From the IMG/VR virus record IMGVR_UViG_3300010354_000067, positions 1 to 64,000 of that record: a stretch of DNA of 64,000 nucleotides. One strand, given 5' to 3'. Source of the DNA: a virus. The translations under genes and the position numbers were made by a program. Position 1 is the stretch's first letter; every line of letters begins with the position of its first letter. This document shows, piece by piece, positions 9,179 to 18,000 of this stretch. Under the pieces are notes generated by a model that was given only the letters and a program-made list of their open reading frames with translations, did not search any database and was not told the origin of the DNA.

Positions 9179-10282
9179 ATGTCTGAAGAAATTTTGAAGA
9201 ACCAGCCCAGCGAGACAGGCGAATATGGCGATCCTAACCCAGGTCTATATCAGGGTCAGGGTGCATTCGCTGCTGGTGGAATTGGTACTGTAACAGACCC
9301 CGCCGCTGGCGTATTGGGAAACATCCCAACAGCCAACTACGGAGATACCACAGGCCCAAACGCCGTTAACCCAACAGGTGTTGCTTCAGGTCTACTCAAT
9401 CCTGAGCAGGCTCGTCGCTTCATCGATTATGTTTGGGACGCAACAGTTCTCGCTAACGATGGTCGTCGTGTAACCATGCGTGCAAACACCATGGAAATCG
9501 AAAAGGTCAACGTTGGAGAGCGTGTTATTCGTGCAGCAGCCCAGGCTCTTGGTGAGTACACCAATGCTGGCGCTACCTTCACAAAGGTTGAACTTACAAC
9601 CAAGAAGATTCGCCTTGACTGGGAAGTTTCAACAGAGGCATTGGAGGATAACATCGAAGGTGGTGCTCTTGAGGATCATCTCGTTCGTTTGATGACAAAT
9701 GCTTTTGCAAACGATATCGAAGATTTGGCTATTAATGGCGATGGAGGTGCTGATCCATTCCTTGGAATCATGGACGGTTTCGTCAACCAGGTAACAACTG
9801 GTGGCGACGCTCATGAGGCAGTCGTTACTGTTACAGGTAACGAGTGGACTCCAGAGGTAATGCAGCAGATCATTTACGCTTTGCCACGCAAGTACCGCGC
9901 ACTAAAGAGTGGCCTGAAGTTCTATGCAGGCACAGACACATTCGCAGGAATCGTTGCTAGCAACGGTACTCTTGCTGATGCTGTTTACACATTCGGCGCA
10001 CGCGATACCTACCTTTCTGGTGCAGACCAGACCCTTGGTAATGCTCGCGTAACTCGCGTTCTCGGTATTCCAGTTCTAGAAGTTCCTTACTACCCTGCTG
10101 ATTATGTCGATTTGACATTCCCACAGAACCGTGTATGGGGCTTCCAGCGCGATATCACAGTTAACCGTGAGTACAAGCCAAAGAAGGACACAATCGAATA
10201 CACAGTATTCGTTCGCTTTGGTATCACTTGGGAAGAACTAGACGCAGTTGCTTACGCAGATGCTGGTGCAGATCCTTCCTGA
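9179..10282 (+). CDS. Major capsid protein (HK97 fold)
   Basis: A 367-residue shell protein. After a Gly/Asn-rich N-terminal arm (about residues 1-60) come LLNPEQARRFIDYVWDATVLAND, TMEIEKVNVGERVIRAAAQ, a spine-helix region with DHLVRLMTNAFANDIEDLAING and the P-loop-like LGIPVLEVPYYP, then NREYKPKKDTIEYTVFVRFGI. This pattern is typical of actinophage HK97-fold capsids. A strong ribosome site (GGAGGTG) precedes ATG 9179. Codons here end in C more often than in neighbouring genes, as expected for the most highly expressed protein. It is followed by a terminator hairpin. Confidence 0.92.
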   Translation: MSEEILKNQPSETGEYGDPNPGLYQGQGAFAAGGIGTVTDPAAGVLGNIPTANYGDTTGPNAVNPTGVASGLLNPEQARRFIDYVWDATVLANDGRRVTMRANTMEIEKVNVGERVIRAAAQALGEYTNAGATFTKVELTTKKIRLDWEVSTEALEDNIEGGALEDHLVRLMTNAFANDIEDLAINGDGGADPFLGIMDGFVNQVTTGGDAHEAVVTVTGNEWTPEVMQQIIYALPRKYRALKSGLKFYAGTDTFAGIVASNGTLADAVYTFGARDTYLSGADQTLGNARVTRVLGIPVLEVPYYPADYVDLTFPQNRVWGFQRDITVNREYKPKKDTIEYTVFVRFGITWEELDAVAYADAGADPS

Positions 10283-10305
10283 TAACTAAATAACCACATG
10301 TTTGT

Positions 10306-10332
10306 GGGGGGCTGGCCTTAAACCAGTCCCCC
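10306..10332 (+). terminator. Hairpin terminator after the capsid gene
   Basis: A 10-bp stem (one G-U pair) with loop CCTTAAA: the GGGGGGCTGG arm pairs with CCAGTCCCCC. No U tract follows. Confidence 0.65.
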
Positions 10333-10344
10333 TCAAGCATATTC

Positions 10345-10353
10345 TGATATAAT
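10345..10353 (+). promoter_or_regulatory. Extended -10 promoter behind the capsid terminator
   Basis: TGA then TATAAT, 13 nt after the stem. The leader carries GAGGAAAGG before ATG 10378. Confidence 0.6.
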
Positions 10354-10377
10354 TACAATGAGGAAAGGTTAATAACT

Positions 10378-10821
10378 ATGTCGGATTTTTCTACAATGAC
10401 GGTCGCTCAACTTAAATCATATGCAGATGATAATGATATTGACTTGGGAGATGCAAAGAGAAAGTCAGAGATTCTTGGAATTATTAATGGATTTACTGTA
10501 AAGGTAGAAGAGCAGAAGATTATCGGATCAGATAAGATTGTTACAGAAAAGAGAATCCCAAAGTCTGCAACAAAGGCAGATGAAAATGGAATTATGACAA
10601 CAGCAACTGCTGATAATTTTAAGGATAAGACTTTTTCAAAGTCTGAGCCAGATAATTCAAAGACAGCAATTCATTCAGAAAAGAACCTTCACTGGAATGG
10701 CGTTGGATCTTTAAAGAAGGGTTACAATATTGTTACAAAGGAGGTAGCCGAAAAGTGGCTTACTCGCAGGGGTATTCGTCAAGCAACTCCTGAAGAAGTA
10801 GCGTCATATTACGGTCTATAA
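10378..10821 (+). CDS. Head-tail region protein with SAP/Rho-N-like N-terminus
   Basis: 147 residues. Residues 5-38 (TVAQLKSYADDNDIDLGDAK then RKSEILGIING) resemble the short two-helix SAP or Rho-N fold that often binds nucleic acid. A polar middle follows, then a C-terminal segment (GYNIVTKEVAEKWLTRRGIR) that resembles the end of actinophage head-tail joining proteins. It sits between capsid and connector genes, so a role at the head-tail interface is inferred from position. It ends one base before the next ATG. Confidence 0.6.
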   Translation: MSDFSTMTVAQLKSYADDNDIDLGDAKRKSEILGIINGFTVKVEEQKIIGSDKIVTEKRIPKSATKADENGIMTTATADNFKDKTFSKSEPDNSKTAIHSEKNLHWNGVGSLKKGYNIVTKEVAEKWLTRRGIRQATPEEVASYYGL

Positions 10822-10822
10822 A

Positions 10823-11785
10823 ATGGATATATTACGTCAAACACCATTTCCATTGCAGGTTTCATATGATGGATTTGCAAATAACACAGACTATGCTCTA
10901 GAAATTTATGACGATCACACAAATTTGGTTGAATCATATGTCGTAACCTCTAATGGTTCTGGAGTAATTACTTACGATCTTGTTGGAGATTTTGAAAAGT
11001 TTGACGATACATACTCTCTTTATATTTATACCCTTGATCTTAATGATGAACCAGATGAAACAGTTCTCATTGACAATCTTTATATTTATAGGCCATACAT
11101 AAATCCTCTTTCACTAGCAGATACCCCAGGAGAAGAAGAAGAGTATATTAATTTAGAAAAAACAGCGAGACAAATAATAGATACCCTGGTGGGTGGATTC
11201 TATTATCAAAGGGGAGAAGTAGAAACCGTTGGTTTGGGTGCAGACTATTTAGCATTACCAAGAAGAGCAAATAAAATAAACAGTGTATATGAAAATAACG
11301 TAAAGGTATATGACAGAATAGATCCAATTGACGGACAGTATACATATGTTATTTCTCCTGATAAGAGTGCAATGACTATCCAAGTAACTGGAACAGAGTC
11401 CTACAATCGTATGCAGGGTAAGTCTGTTCATCTACCAGTCGCAGCATCTGATTCCTTTATGCTTTATGGAGATGACTATGATGCCGTAACTGCCCTGACA
11501 GAAATCAGGGGGGCAGCAATGTTTCCAAAGGACTGGGACTACACTGTTTATGGAGAGTGGGGTTGGCCCGTAGTACCGCAGGATATTAGAGATGCAACAA
11601 AGATGCTTATCAATGATATCAAGTGCAATAATCTTTCATATGTAAACAAGTATATAACAGAATATCAAACTGATCAGTTCAGAATAAAGTATTCAGATCT
11701 TTCTCTGAAGGGAACTGGCAATCTAATTGTTGACAGAATTTTAGAAAATTATACAATTCCCATTTATAAAATAGGAGTGTTATAA
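10823..11785 (+). CDS. Probable head-tail adaptor protein
   Basis: 320 residues in two parts. The N-terminal 100 residues form an Ig-like/beta domain (FPLQVSYDGFAN, YALEIYDD, SLYIYTLDLND). The C-terminal part carries INLEKTARQIIDTLVGGFYY, a YLALPRRANKINSVYENNVKVYD stretch and DIRDATKMLINDIKCN, the helical pattern I associate with gp6/gp15-like connectors binding the portal. Gene order supports this. The stop is adjacent to the next start, whose AGGAG site is inside this gene. Confidence 0.55.
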   Translation: MDILRQTPFPLQVSYDGFANNTDYALEIYDDHTNLVESYVVTSNGSGVITYDLVGDFEKFDDTYSLYIYTLDLNDEPDETVLIDNLYIYRPYINPLSLADTPGEEEEYINLEKTARQIIDTLVGGFYYQRGEVETVGLGADYLALPRRANKINSVYENNVKVYDRIDPIDGQYTYVISPDKSAMTIQVTGTESYNRMQGKSVHLPVAASDSFMLYGDDYDAVTALTEIRGAAMFPKDWDYTVYGEWGWPVVPQDIRDATKMLINDIKCNNLSYVNKYITEYQTDQFRIKYSDLSLKGTGNLIVDRILENYTIPIYKIGVL

Positions 11786-12235
11786 ATGCTATGCTGTCAC
11801 GAGACACTGTTTTCAATGAAGATGGACATATATTATGCAACAGAGTCTCAGGACAGATTTGGTAAAGAGGTAAAGACTTGGGAGTTTGACAGATCTTTGC
11901 TTGGTTATGCAGAAATTCTTGGATCAGTAAGTAAGGATGGACTTAAGGCATCACAATTTTTTGAATATGAAGGAAAATTGATCGGTAGATCAAAGCAAGA
12001 TCCCAGAGTATCTATTGAAGGAATAAACTATCCAATAACAAGCATAATTATTACTGATATTAGAGATGCTGGAACTGATACACAGTTTTATACAGAGTCA
12101 TATGGCGAAAGAGCGGGAGAGTCAACTATCTTTGAAATAATGGCAGTTGAGCCATACGTTAATCCATGGAACCAAATTGAATACTATAAGATATTATTCA
12201 ATAGATCTGATAAGCAGGTGATTGTCAGTGATTAA
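11786..12235 (+). CDS. Probable head-tail stopper protein
   Basis: 149 residues, mostly beta: MDIYYATESQDRFGKEVKTWEFD near the start, and the IEGINYPITSIIITDIRD segment around 75-95. Stopper proteins that close the portal channel are small beta barrels at this position in siphovirus maps. The call is mainly positional. ATG 11786 follows AGGAG with 8-nt spacing; a later ATG at 11819 would drop the odd MLCCHETLFSMK start and is a possible alternative. Confidence 0.45.
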   Translation: MLCCHETLFSMKMDIYYATESQDRFGKEVKTWEFDRSLLGYAEILGSVSKDGLKASQFFEYEGKLIGRSKQDPRVSIEGINYPITSIIITDIRDAGTDTQFYTESYGERAGESTIFEIMAVEPYVNPWNQIEYYKILFNRSDKQVIVSD

Positions 12236-12908
12236 AACAAACTTCGACACACGAAACCTAAGCAAAATTTTAGGCAATACAGTAAAGTATTCAAATGGTT
12301 TTATTGATGGAATAAATATTTCTCAAACAAATTTTAATAAAGATTTAGGAAACTTTATCAAAGATGCTTTGAATAAATATATTGATGCAAAAGCCAGATC
12401 AAATCCAGAATCCTTTCATCACATATACGAATGGGAAATGACTGGTCAGCCAAATGGCAGACTATTTGATTTTTCAATTTCTTATACAAAAAATTTAATA
12501 AAGTTTACTGGTAAACTGCTTCCATCTAGAACCCCCTCCCCTAACTCTGGAGATGTTTTTAGGGATAAAGCAACAATTATGGAAGACTCGGTTACAATAA
12601 CTATTGAACCAAAAGATGCAAATGTTTTGGTTTTCGAAAATGATGGGGAAACAATTTTTACATCGGCTTCAGTCACCATAGAAAATCCAGGAGGGGCAGA
12701 AGTTGGTGGTAGTTTTGAAAATGCAATACAAGATTTTTTCAATAATTATATTAGTGCTGGACTATTAAGGGGATCTGGAATTTTTGATAAACTTGGATAT
12801 CCAAGAGAATACTTACAAAAATTTTCTCAAGGAACAAAATACGGTAAAAATCCAGGCATCGTTGCTGGTAAAGAATATCTAAACATAAGGGGAATTGGTA
12901 TAGAATGA
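12228..12908 (+). CDS. Head-tail joining protein of unknown exact role
   Basis: 226 residues from GTG 12228, which has an AGGTG site 7 nt upstream and overlaps the preceding stop; TTG 12222 is less favourable. The sequence is lysine- and asparagine-rich with a C-terminal helical part (FENAIQDFFNNYISAGLLRG). It may correspond to an HK97 gp10-like or neck protein by position, between the stopper and terminator candidates. I see no diagnostic motif. Confidence 0.5.
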   Translation: MIKTNFDTRNLSKILGNTVKYSNGFIDGINISQTNFNKDLGNFIKDALNKYIDAKARSNPESFHHIYEWEMTGQPNGRLFDFSISYTKNLIKFTGKLLPSRTPSPNSGDVFRDKATIMEDSVTITIEPKDANVLVFENDGETIFTSASVTIENPGGAEVGGSFENAIQDFFNNYISAGLLRGSGIFDKLGYPREYLQKFSQGTKYGKNPGIVAGKEYLNIRGIGIE

Positions 12909-13432
12909 GTTTTGCTGACTTAGGAGTAGCACCACTTGCAGTAAATGGTTATTTGTGGGATACTATGAAGGCAATTGAACCTACTCTTCAAAATAAGTAT
13001 AAAACAAAAGTTCCAATTTTTCCTCTTAGTGATCAGGCATCGGGAACAAAGTCTTGGGAAAACAAGACGTATATCATTTATGATAGAATGTTTAAACTTG
13101 GTGGTGGACCATTTTATCCAAAGAAGAAAGAGCAACTTCTTTATTATGTTAAAGGAAATGAAGAAGATACCTTTTTGTGGGGGGCAGCATTACAAACTAT
13201 TTTAGATAGAATGGACGATGCTGGAAAAGATATTAATCAGTGGATTAGGGAAAATGGTGGAAACGATGCTTTTCCAGTATTCTTTCATTATTTGAGAATT
13301 TATCAAACAGATTCATCAATTTCATCATCCTCTGAAATGAAACGAGACTTCTCCTCTAGAGCATACTATATAACAGAATTTGTTATTGATATATGTTATC
13401 ACTATACAAAGTCCCTTGAAGACTATTTATAA
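12905..13432 (+). CDS. Probable tail terminator protein
   Basis: 175 residues, alpha/beta pattern: KTYIIYDRMFKL and LYYVKGNEEDTFLWGAALQT around 55-95, then a C-terminal beta strand YYITEFVIDICYHY. Tail terminators cap the tube and sit just before the major tail protein gene, as here. Its ATG overlaps the previous stop (ATGA), so it is co-translated with its neighbour. Positional inference. Confidence 0.5.
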   Translation: MSFADLGVAPLAVNGYLWDTMKAIEPTLQNKYKTKVPIFPLSDQASGTKSWENKTYIIYDRMFKLGGGPFYPKKKEQLLYYVKGNEEDTFLWGAALQTILDRMDDAGKDINQWIRENGGNDAFPVFFHYLRIYQTDSSISSSSEMKRDFSSRAYYITEFVIDICYHYTKSLEDYL

Positions 13433-13441
13433 AAAGTCCTG

Positions 13442-13447
13442 TATAAT
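13442..13447 (+). promoter_or_regulatory. Promoter -10 for the major tail protein
   Basis: TATAAT flanked by a short TCCT/AGGA inverted repeat, with a 60-nt leader to ATG 13509. No clear -35 is seen. Confidence 0.5.
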
Positions 13448-13465
13448 AGGAAATGAGGAAACACC

Positions 13466-13490
13466 CCATAGTTAACACAAATAACTATGG
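13466..13490 (+). promoter_or_regulatory. Hairpin in the leader of the major tail gene
   Basis: A perfect 9-bp inverted repeat, CCATAGTTA and TAACTATGG, with a 7-nt loop. It lies between the promoter and the AGAGGTG ribosome site, so it may stabilise the mRNA 5' end or control translation. Confidence 0.6.
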
Positions 13491-13508
13491 AAGTAGAGGT
13501 GAAAAAGT

Positions 13509-14189
13509 ATGGCATATACACGCGGAGATTCTAAGAACATTATTGTTGGCGCAGCCGCAATGTTCGTTTCAACAGGAGCAGAGTTTGATCCAGATACAGT
13601 AGTCTTCCCAGACTTTGTTGAGGACGATTCTTACCTTGACACTCTTACTGATTCAGTAGAGGGTCAGGCTCTCGTTCGTAACATTGGCTTCACAACCAAT
13701 GGTCTTGAGTTGCAGTTCCAGCCAGATTTTGGTGAGGTGCAGGTAGACCAGTTGCTTGACGTTGCAAAGTTGTACAAGCAGGGTATGCAGGTTAACCTTG
13801 CTACAGCATTCGCAGAGGCAACTCTTGAGAACCTTCTTGTTGCAATCGCAGCACCATCAGGTGACTATGATGCAAGCGTCACATTGGACAGCCCAATGGA
13901 CACAGGAACAATTTCTCAGGCTTCAACACTTGAACTAACATCAGGTGCTATTGGAGAATGTCCTGTAGAGCGTGGACTCGTTGCAGTAGGCCCAGGCACA
14001 GGTGACTGTGATCCTAACGCCTACATTGAGCGTATCTACGTTGCATACCGTGCGCTGTCAATTGACAACGTAACAGTATCAGCAAAGCGCGACGAGGCCT
14101 CAATGTTTGAGGTTTCATTCCGTTTGCTTCCTGCAAACAATGGCTCATATGGAAAGATTGTTGACCGCACAGTCAACAGCACTACCTGA
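13509..14189 (+). CDS. Major tail tube protein
   Basis: 226 residues that would polymerise into the tail tube. Evidence: the position immediately before the frameshifted chaperones and tape measure, a strong AGAGGTG site, high-expression codon use (C-ending codons, as in the capsid gene), and tube-protein features such as NIGFTTNGLELQFQPDFGEV in the N-terminal half and MFEVSFRLLPANNGSYGKI near the end. A terminator hairpin follows. Confidence 0.85.
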   Translation: MAYTRGDSKNIIVGAAAMFVSTGAEFDPDTVVFPDFVEDDSYLDTLTDSVEGQALVRNIGFTTNGLELQFQPDFGEVQVDQLLDVAKLYKQGMQVNLATAFAEATLENLLVAIAAPSGDYDASVTLDSPMDTGTISQASTLELTSGAIGECPVERGLVAVGPGTGDCDPNAYIERIYVAYRALSIDNVTVSAKRDEASMFEVSFRLLPANNGSYGKIVDRTVNSTT

Positions 14190-14213
14190 TAAAAAATAAC
14201 TTAATAGTCGATT

Positions 14214-14235
14214 GCCCCTCTGGAAACAGGGGGGC
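14214..14235 (+). terminator. Hairpin terminator after the major tail gene
   Basis: A 9-bp stem closing a GAAA tetraloop (GCCCCTCTG / CAGGGGGGC, one wobble), followed by TTTCGTC. Confidence 0.75.
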
Positions 14236-14243
14236 TTTCGTCA

Positions 14244-14252
14244 TGCTATAAT
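14244..14252 (+). promoter_or_regulatory. Extended -10 promoter for tail chaperone and tape measure unit
   Basis: TGC then TATAAT 8 nt after the terminator stem. The leader has AAAGGA before ATG 14280. Confidence 0.6.
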
Positions 14253-14279
14253 TGTGTAACCAAAAAGAAAGGATAAATT

Positions 14280-14615
14280 ATGGCAACGTCAGTTTATGAA
14301 ACATCTGAAATTGAACTTTTGGATGGTACAAAGATTAAGATGCGACCACTGAAGATTTCTCTTCTTCGTGAATTTATGAAGAAGTTTGAGGGTATTGCAA
14401 AGGTTTCAGAAAGCAATGATAAGTCAATGGATATTCTTATTGATTGTGTTCAAATTGCTATGAAGCAGTATGCGCCAGATCTTTCTACAGATCGTGAAAG
14501 ACTTGAGGACAATATTGATCTTCCAAGTGTATATAAGGTAGTAGAGGCAGCATCGGGAATCAAGTTTGATGACGAGGGAAACGCACAGGCGACGGGGATT
14601 CGTGGTCAGATCTAG
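14280..14615 (+). CDS. Tail assembly chaperone, short form
   Basis: 111 residues. Tail chaperones bind the tape measure and recruit tube subunits; they are not kept in the virion. N-terminus SEIELLDGTKIKMRPLKISL and the helical KQYAPDLSTDRERLEDNIDL are typical of the gpG-like family. A GGGAAAC slippery heptamer, correctly phased at 14576-14582, lies 11 codons before the stop. It would let some ribosomes shift -1 into the following frame. Confidence 0.85.
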   Translation: MATSVYETSEIELLDGTKIKMRPLKISLLREFMKKFEGIAKVSESNDKSMDILIDCVQIAMKQYAPDLSTDRERLEDNIDLPSVYKVVEAASGIKFDDEGNAQATGIRGQI

Positions 14616-14974
14616 ATCTTGCTGATCTAGAGTCTAAAGCGTTCCTACTTGGAATCTGGAAAGATTTTTCAGAATTAGAAGATTCTGTTTCTATGCCAGA
14701 ACTTGTTGCAATCCTCGTCGCTAAGTCAGAAAAAGATAATCAAGATAGAAAGTTTTTTGCTGCTCTCCAAGGGGTTGATCTTGATAAGAATTCTGGATCT
14801 AATTCTCAGAAAAAATGGGAAGATCTAAAAGCAAGAGCCTTTAGCAAGGGTTCTGTTACAGACTCTAATGATATAGTTTCACTCCAAGGGCAGACCGCAA
14901 AGCAAAAGGGTTTCGGCATAGGTAGAGGACTTGAATATTCAAATGCCAACACACTTAAAAACCCATTTGGTTAG
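14280..14974 (+). CDS. Tail assembly chaperone, frameshifted long form (gpG-T type)
   Basis: The long product is made by -1 slippage at 14576-14582: 101 codons of the short frame followed by about 130 codons starting RTGDGDSWSDLDLADLESK, about 231 residues in total. The second part contains KAFLLGIWKDF and EKDNQDRKFFAALQGVDLDK and lacks its own ribosome site. The first ATG in that frame is only at 14693, well inside the conserved part. Homologous fusions occur in lambda (G-T) and most siphoviruses immediately before the tape measure gene, as here. The coordinates contain the frameshift, so a simple translation will not reproduce it. Confidence 0.8.
14576..14582 (+). promoter_or_regulatory. 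-1 ribosomal frameshift site GGGAAAC
   Basis: Codons GAG GGA AAC read as G GGA AAC, the canonical X XXY YYZ pattern. Slippage re-pairs on GGG AAA and continues at CGC 14582. The -1 frame is open from here to 14974. Confidence 0.85.
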
Positions 14975-14976
14975 TG

Positions 14977-14982
14977 TATAAT
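14977..14982 (+). promoter_or_regulatory. Possible promoter -10 before the tape measure
   Basis: TATAAT 20 nt before TTG 15002, without a clear -35 or extended TGN. An AGAGGTG ribosome site follows. Confidence 0.35.
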
Positions 14983-15001
14983 TATATAGAGGTGCAGACC
15001 C

Positions 15002-18000
15002 TTGGCTGATAATGTAAATGCAAATATTAGAGTTGATTTAGACACCTCTGATGCGCTTGCGTCCCTAAGAAATCTTCAAAATCAAATATCTTTATTTAAT
15101 AAATCTGTTATACAAAGCAATGCTACAGCCGTGGCAGCGCAAAAGAGTATGCTGTCTACGCTTTCTGCCCAAATTGATTCAACAAGACAATTTACCGCAT
15201 CAATGGTAAATGTTGAAACTAGTGTTTCAAGACTTGGTAGGACAATTGATAAAAATAAACTATCTCTTGGTGAATATTTTAGATATGGTGTGGCCTCAAG
15301 TAAAAGTTTTGGCAGGGTGTTTGGAAGAGAACACACTGCAATTATGGAACTTGCAGCAGATAGAGTAAAAAGACTACAAACCCAGTACGTTGCTATGGGT
15401 CAAGCACAAAATGGTGTAATGAAGGCAATGGCTATTAGGCCAATGAACTTGTTCAATGCAGATGCCGCAGTAGCCATACAAAGACAACAAATTTTTAACA
15501 AACTTCTTCATGATGGAAGCACAAGCCTTATCAACTTTGGTAAAAATACTCAGTGGGCTGGCCGACAACTTATGGTCGGCTTTACTGTACCCTTGACAAT
15601 TTTTGGAGGAATGGCTGGAAAAATTTTCATGGATCTGGAAAGGCAAATTGTAAACTTCCGTAGGGTTTATGGAGATGCTACTACACCTCTAGAAGAAACA
15701 AATGGAATGATTTTGCAAATTCAAGAACTTGCAAAAGAATTTACAAAATATGGTATTGCTGTAAGGGATACCATTGCTCTTGCTTCAGACGCTGCTGCCG
15801 CTGGCGCACAAGGAAAAGATCTTCTTGCTGCAACGGCTGAGGCAACCAGGTTGTCTACACTGGGCATGATTGATCAGCAACAAGCGCTTACAGCAACCAT
15901 TGCTCTTCAGTCAGCATTTGGACTAAGTGCTGAAAAACTTGCTGAATCAGTAAACTTCTTGAACGCAGTAGAAAACCAAACGGTTGTGTCTCTTGCAGAT
16001 ATTACTGAGGCAATTCCTAAAGTTGCTCCAGTTATCAAGGGCTTGGGCGGAGATGTTGAAGACCTTGCAGTATTCATGGCAGCACTTAGAGAGGGTGGTG
16101 TAACGGCGGCAGAAGGAGCAAACGCACTAAAGTCTGGTTTAGCATCACTTATTAATCCAACAAAGAATGCAAGGGAGCAACTTGCAAAAGTAGGAATTAA
16201 TATTGATGCAATACTAAAGACTAATAAGGGTGATATACAAGGAACAGTAAGAGCATTTGGGGATGCATTAATGACCCTTGGTAAATTTGAGCGTCAGCAA
16301 ACATTGGCTAAAGTTTTTGGAAAATATCAGTTTGCTAGACTTGGTGCATTATTTGAAAATATTTCTAGAGATGCATCACAGGCACAAAGAGTAGTAGATC
16401 TTACAGGAATGAGTGTCGAAGAACTAGGAAATCTTGCAGAGAAAGAACTCGGTGCTATTGAAGAATCCATTGGGGTTAAGTTTACGGGTGCTGTAGAAAG
16501 ACTTAAACTTGCAATTGCTCCAATAGGAGAAGCGTTTTTAAGAGTTGCTACGCCAATAATTGAATTTGCTACAAAGTTAGCAGAAAAATTTAATGAACTT
16601 GGTCCAAATGTTAAAAATTTTGTCGTTGTTCTTGCTGCTGGTCTAGGAGTTGTAGTTCCAACAATAATCATGCTTATAGGTTTGTTTGCTAACTTTGCAG
16701 GAAATGCTGTAAAGGGTTTGTCATTAATGAATAACTTCTTTAATAGATTAAAGGGGGGCGCTGGAACTCTTGATTATTTAAGTGGCGAACAACTTGATGC
16801 CGCTGCTGCTGCTGCTTCACTAGAGGGCCAAACATCATCCCTTACTGGGGCGCTTAACGTACAAAGAAACGCCGTAGACCAACTTGCTAAATCATATGGA
16901 AGATATATTACTGCTGCTCAAGCAGCCGCATCCAATTTACCTCAAGGATTTCGTGGACCAGCAAAAAGAATGGCATCTGGGGGATTAGTTAGTGGATCAG
17001 GAAACAAAGATACTGAGCCAGCCTTGTTAACACCTGGGGAATTTGTTATGAACCGTGGTGCCACAGAAAAATTTGGCCCAATTCTTGATGCAATGAATCG
17101 TGGAACAGTTAAGGGACTTCAAGAAGGAAGCAGATCTTCAAAGCAATCTGGTGCCGCATCTAGACAATTTAAGTCGGGTGCTTTTGTACTCAGAGGACTT
17201 GGAGCAAATATTGGGGCAGGCGGTGCTGGATCAGGAATTCTATCAGATATCCTTGGAGTTAGTGCTAGAAGCATTGCTGATGTAACATCGCTATTTGTTT
17301 CAGAAATTTCTCAATCTGCTGGAGTAACAGTAAGTGCAATAAACAAGGAAATTAAGGCTTGGCAACAGCAAAATAGATCATATCTTGAGCAATTAAATAG
17401 ACAACTTGCAGATGCAATCATCAATAATGATGTAAAAGAGCAACAGAGATTGCTTGACGAAGCAAATTCAAAATTTGTTGCAGACATGAAGAGGTCTAGT
17501 GGACCACTTTCTAAATTTGCAACCGAAGCAGAAAGAAGATATCCAGAGTTAAGTGCTGATCTAGAAAATACTCAAAGAATTATTAGAAGCACTAAACTAA
17601 ACTTGTCTGATGCAAATCAATCTGCACAGTTTTTTGAAGAAAATATGAAAAAAACTGCTCTTCTTTCAAAACTAGGAAAACCAGGAACATATCAACCACA
17701 AGCAAGAGTTGCATCTGGAGCATTGCCATTTTTTGGTTCAGGCATAGGAATGGGTATTCCAGCACAACTTATTGATCCTAGAGTTAGGGCAACAGCAGGA
17801 AGAGAAACTTCCATGGGCCTATCTGCTGCACAATCTGCTGCACTTTATAGAGCAGGAACATCTGCTGAGCATGTTATGAAAACTCCTCAACAAGTAGCAA
17901 AAGAGGCAAGAACGCTAGCCGTTGTTGCTTCAAAATCAGCAGGAGGCACAATAATAAAAGAAATGCAAAAGGCTTCTGTTCGTGCAGGAAGCGTAATTGG

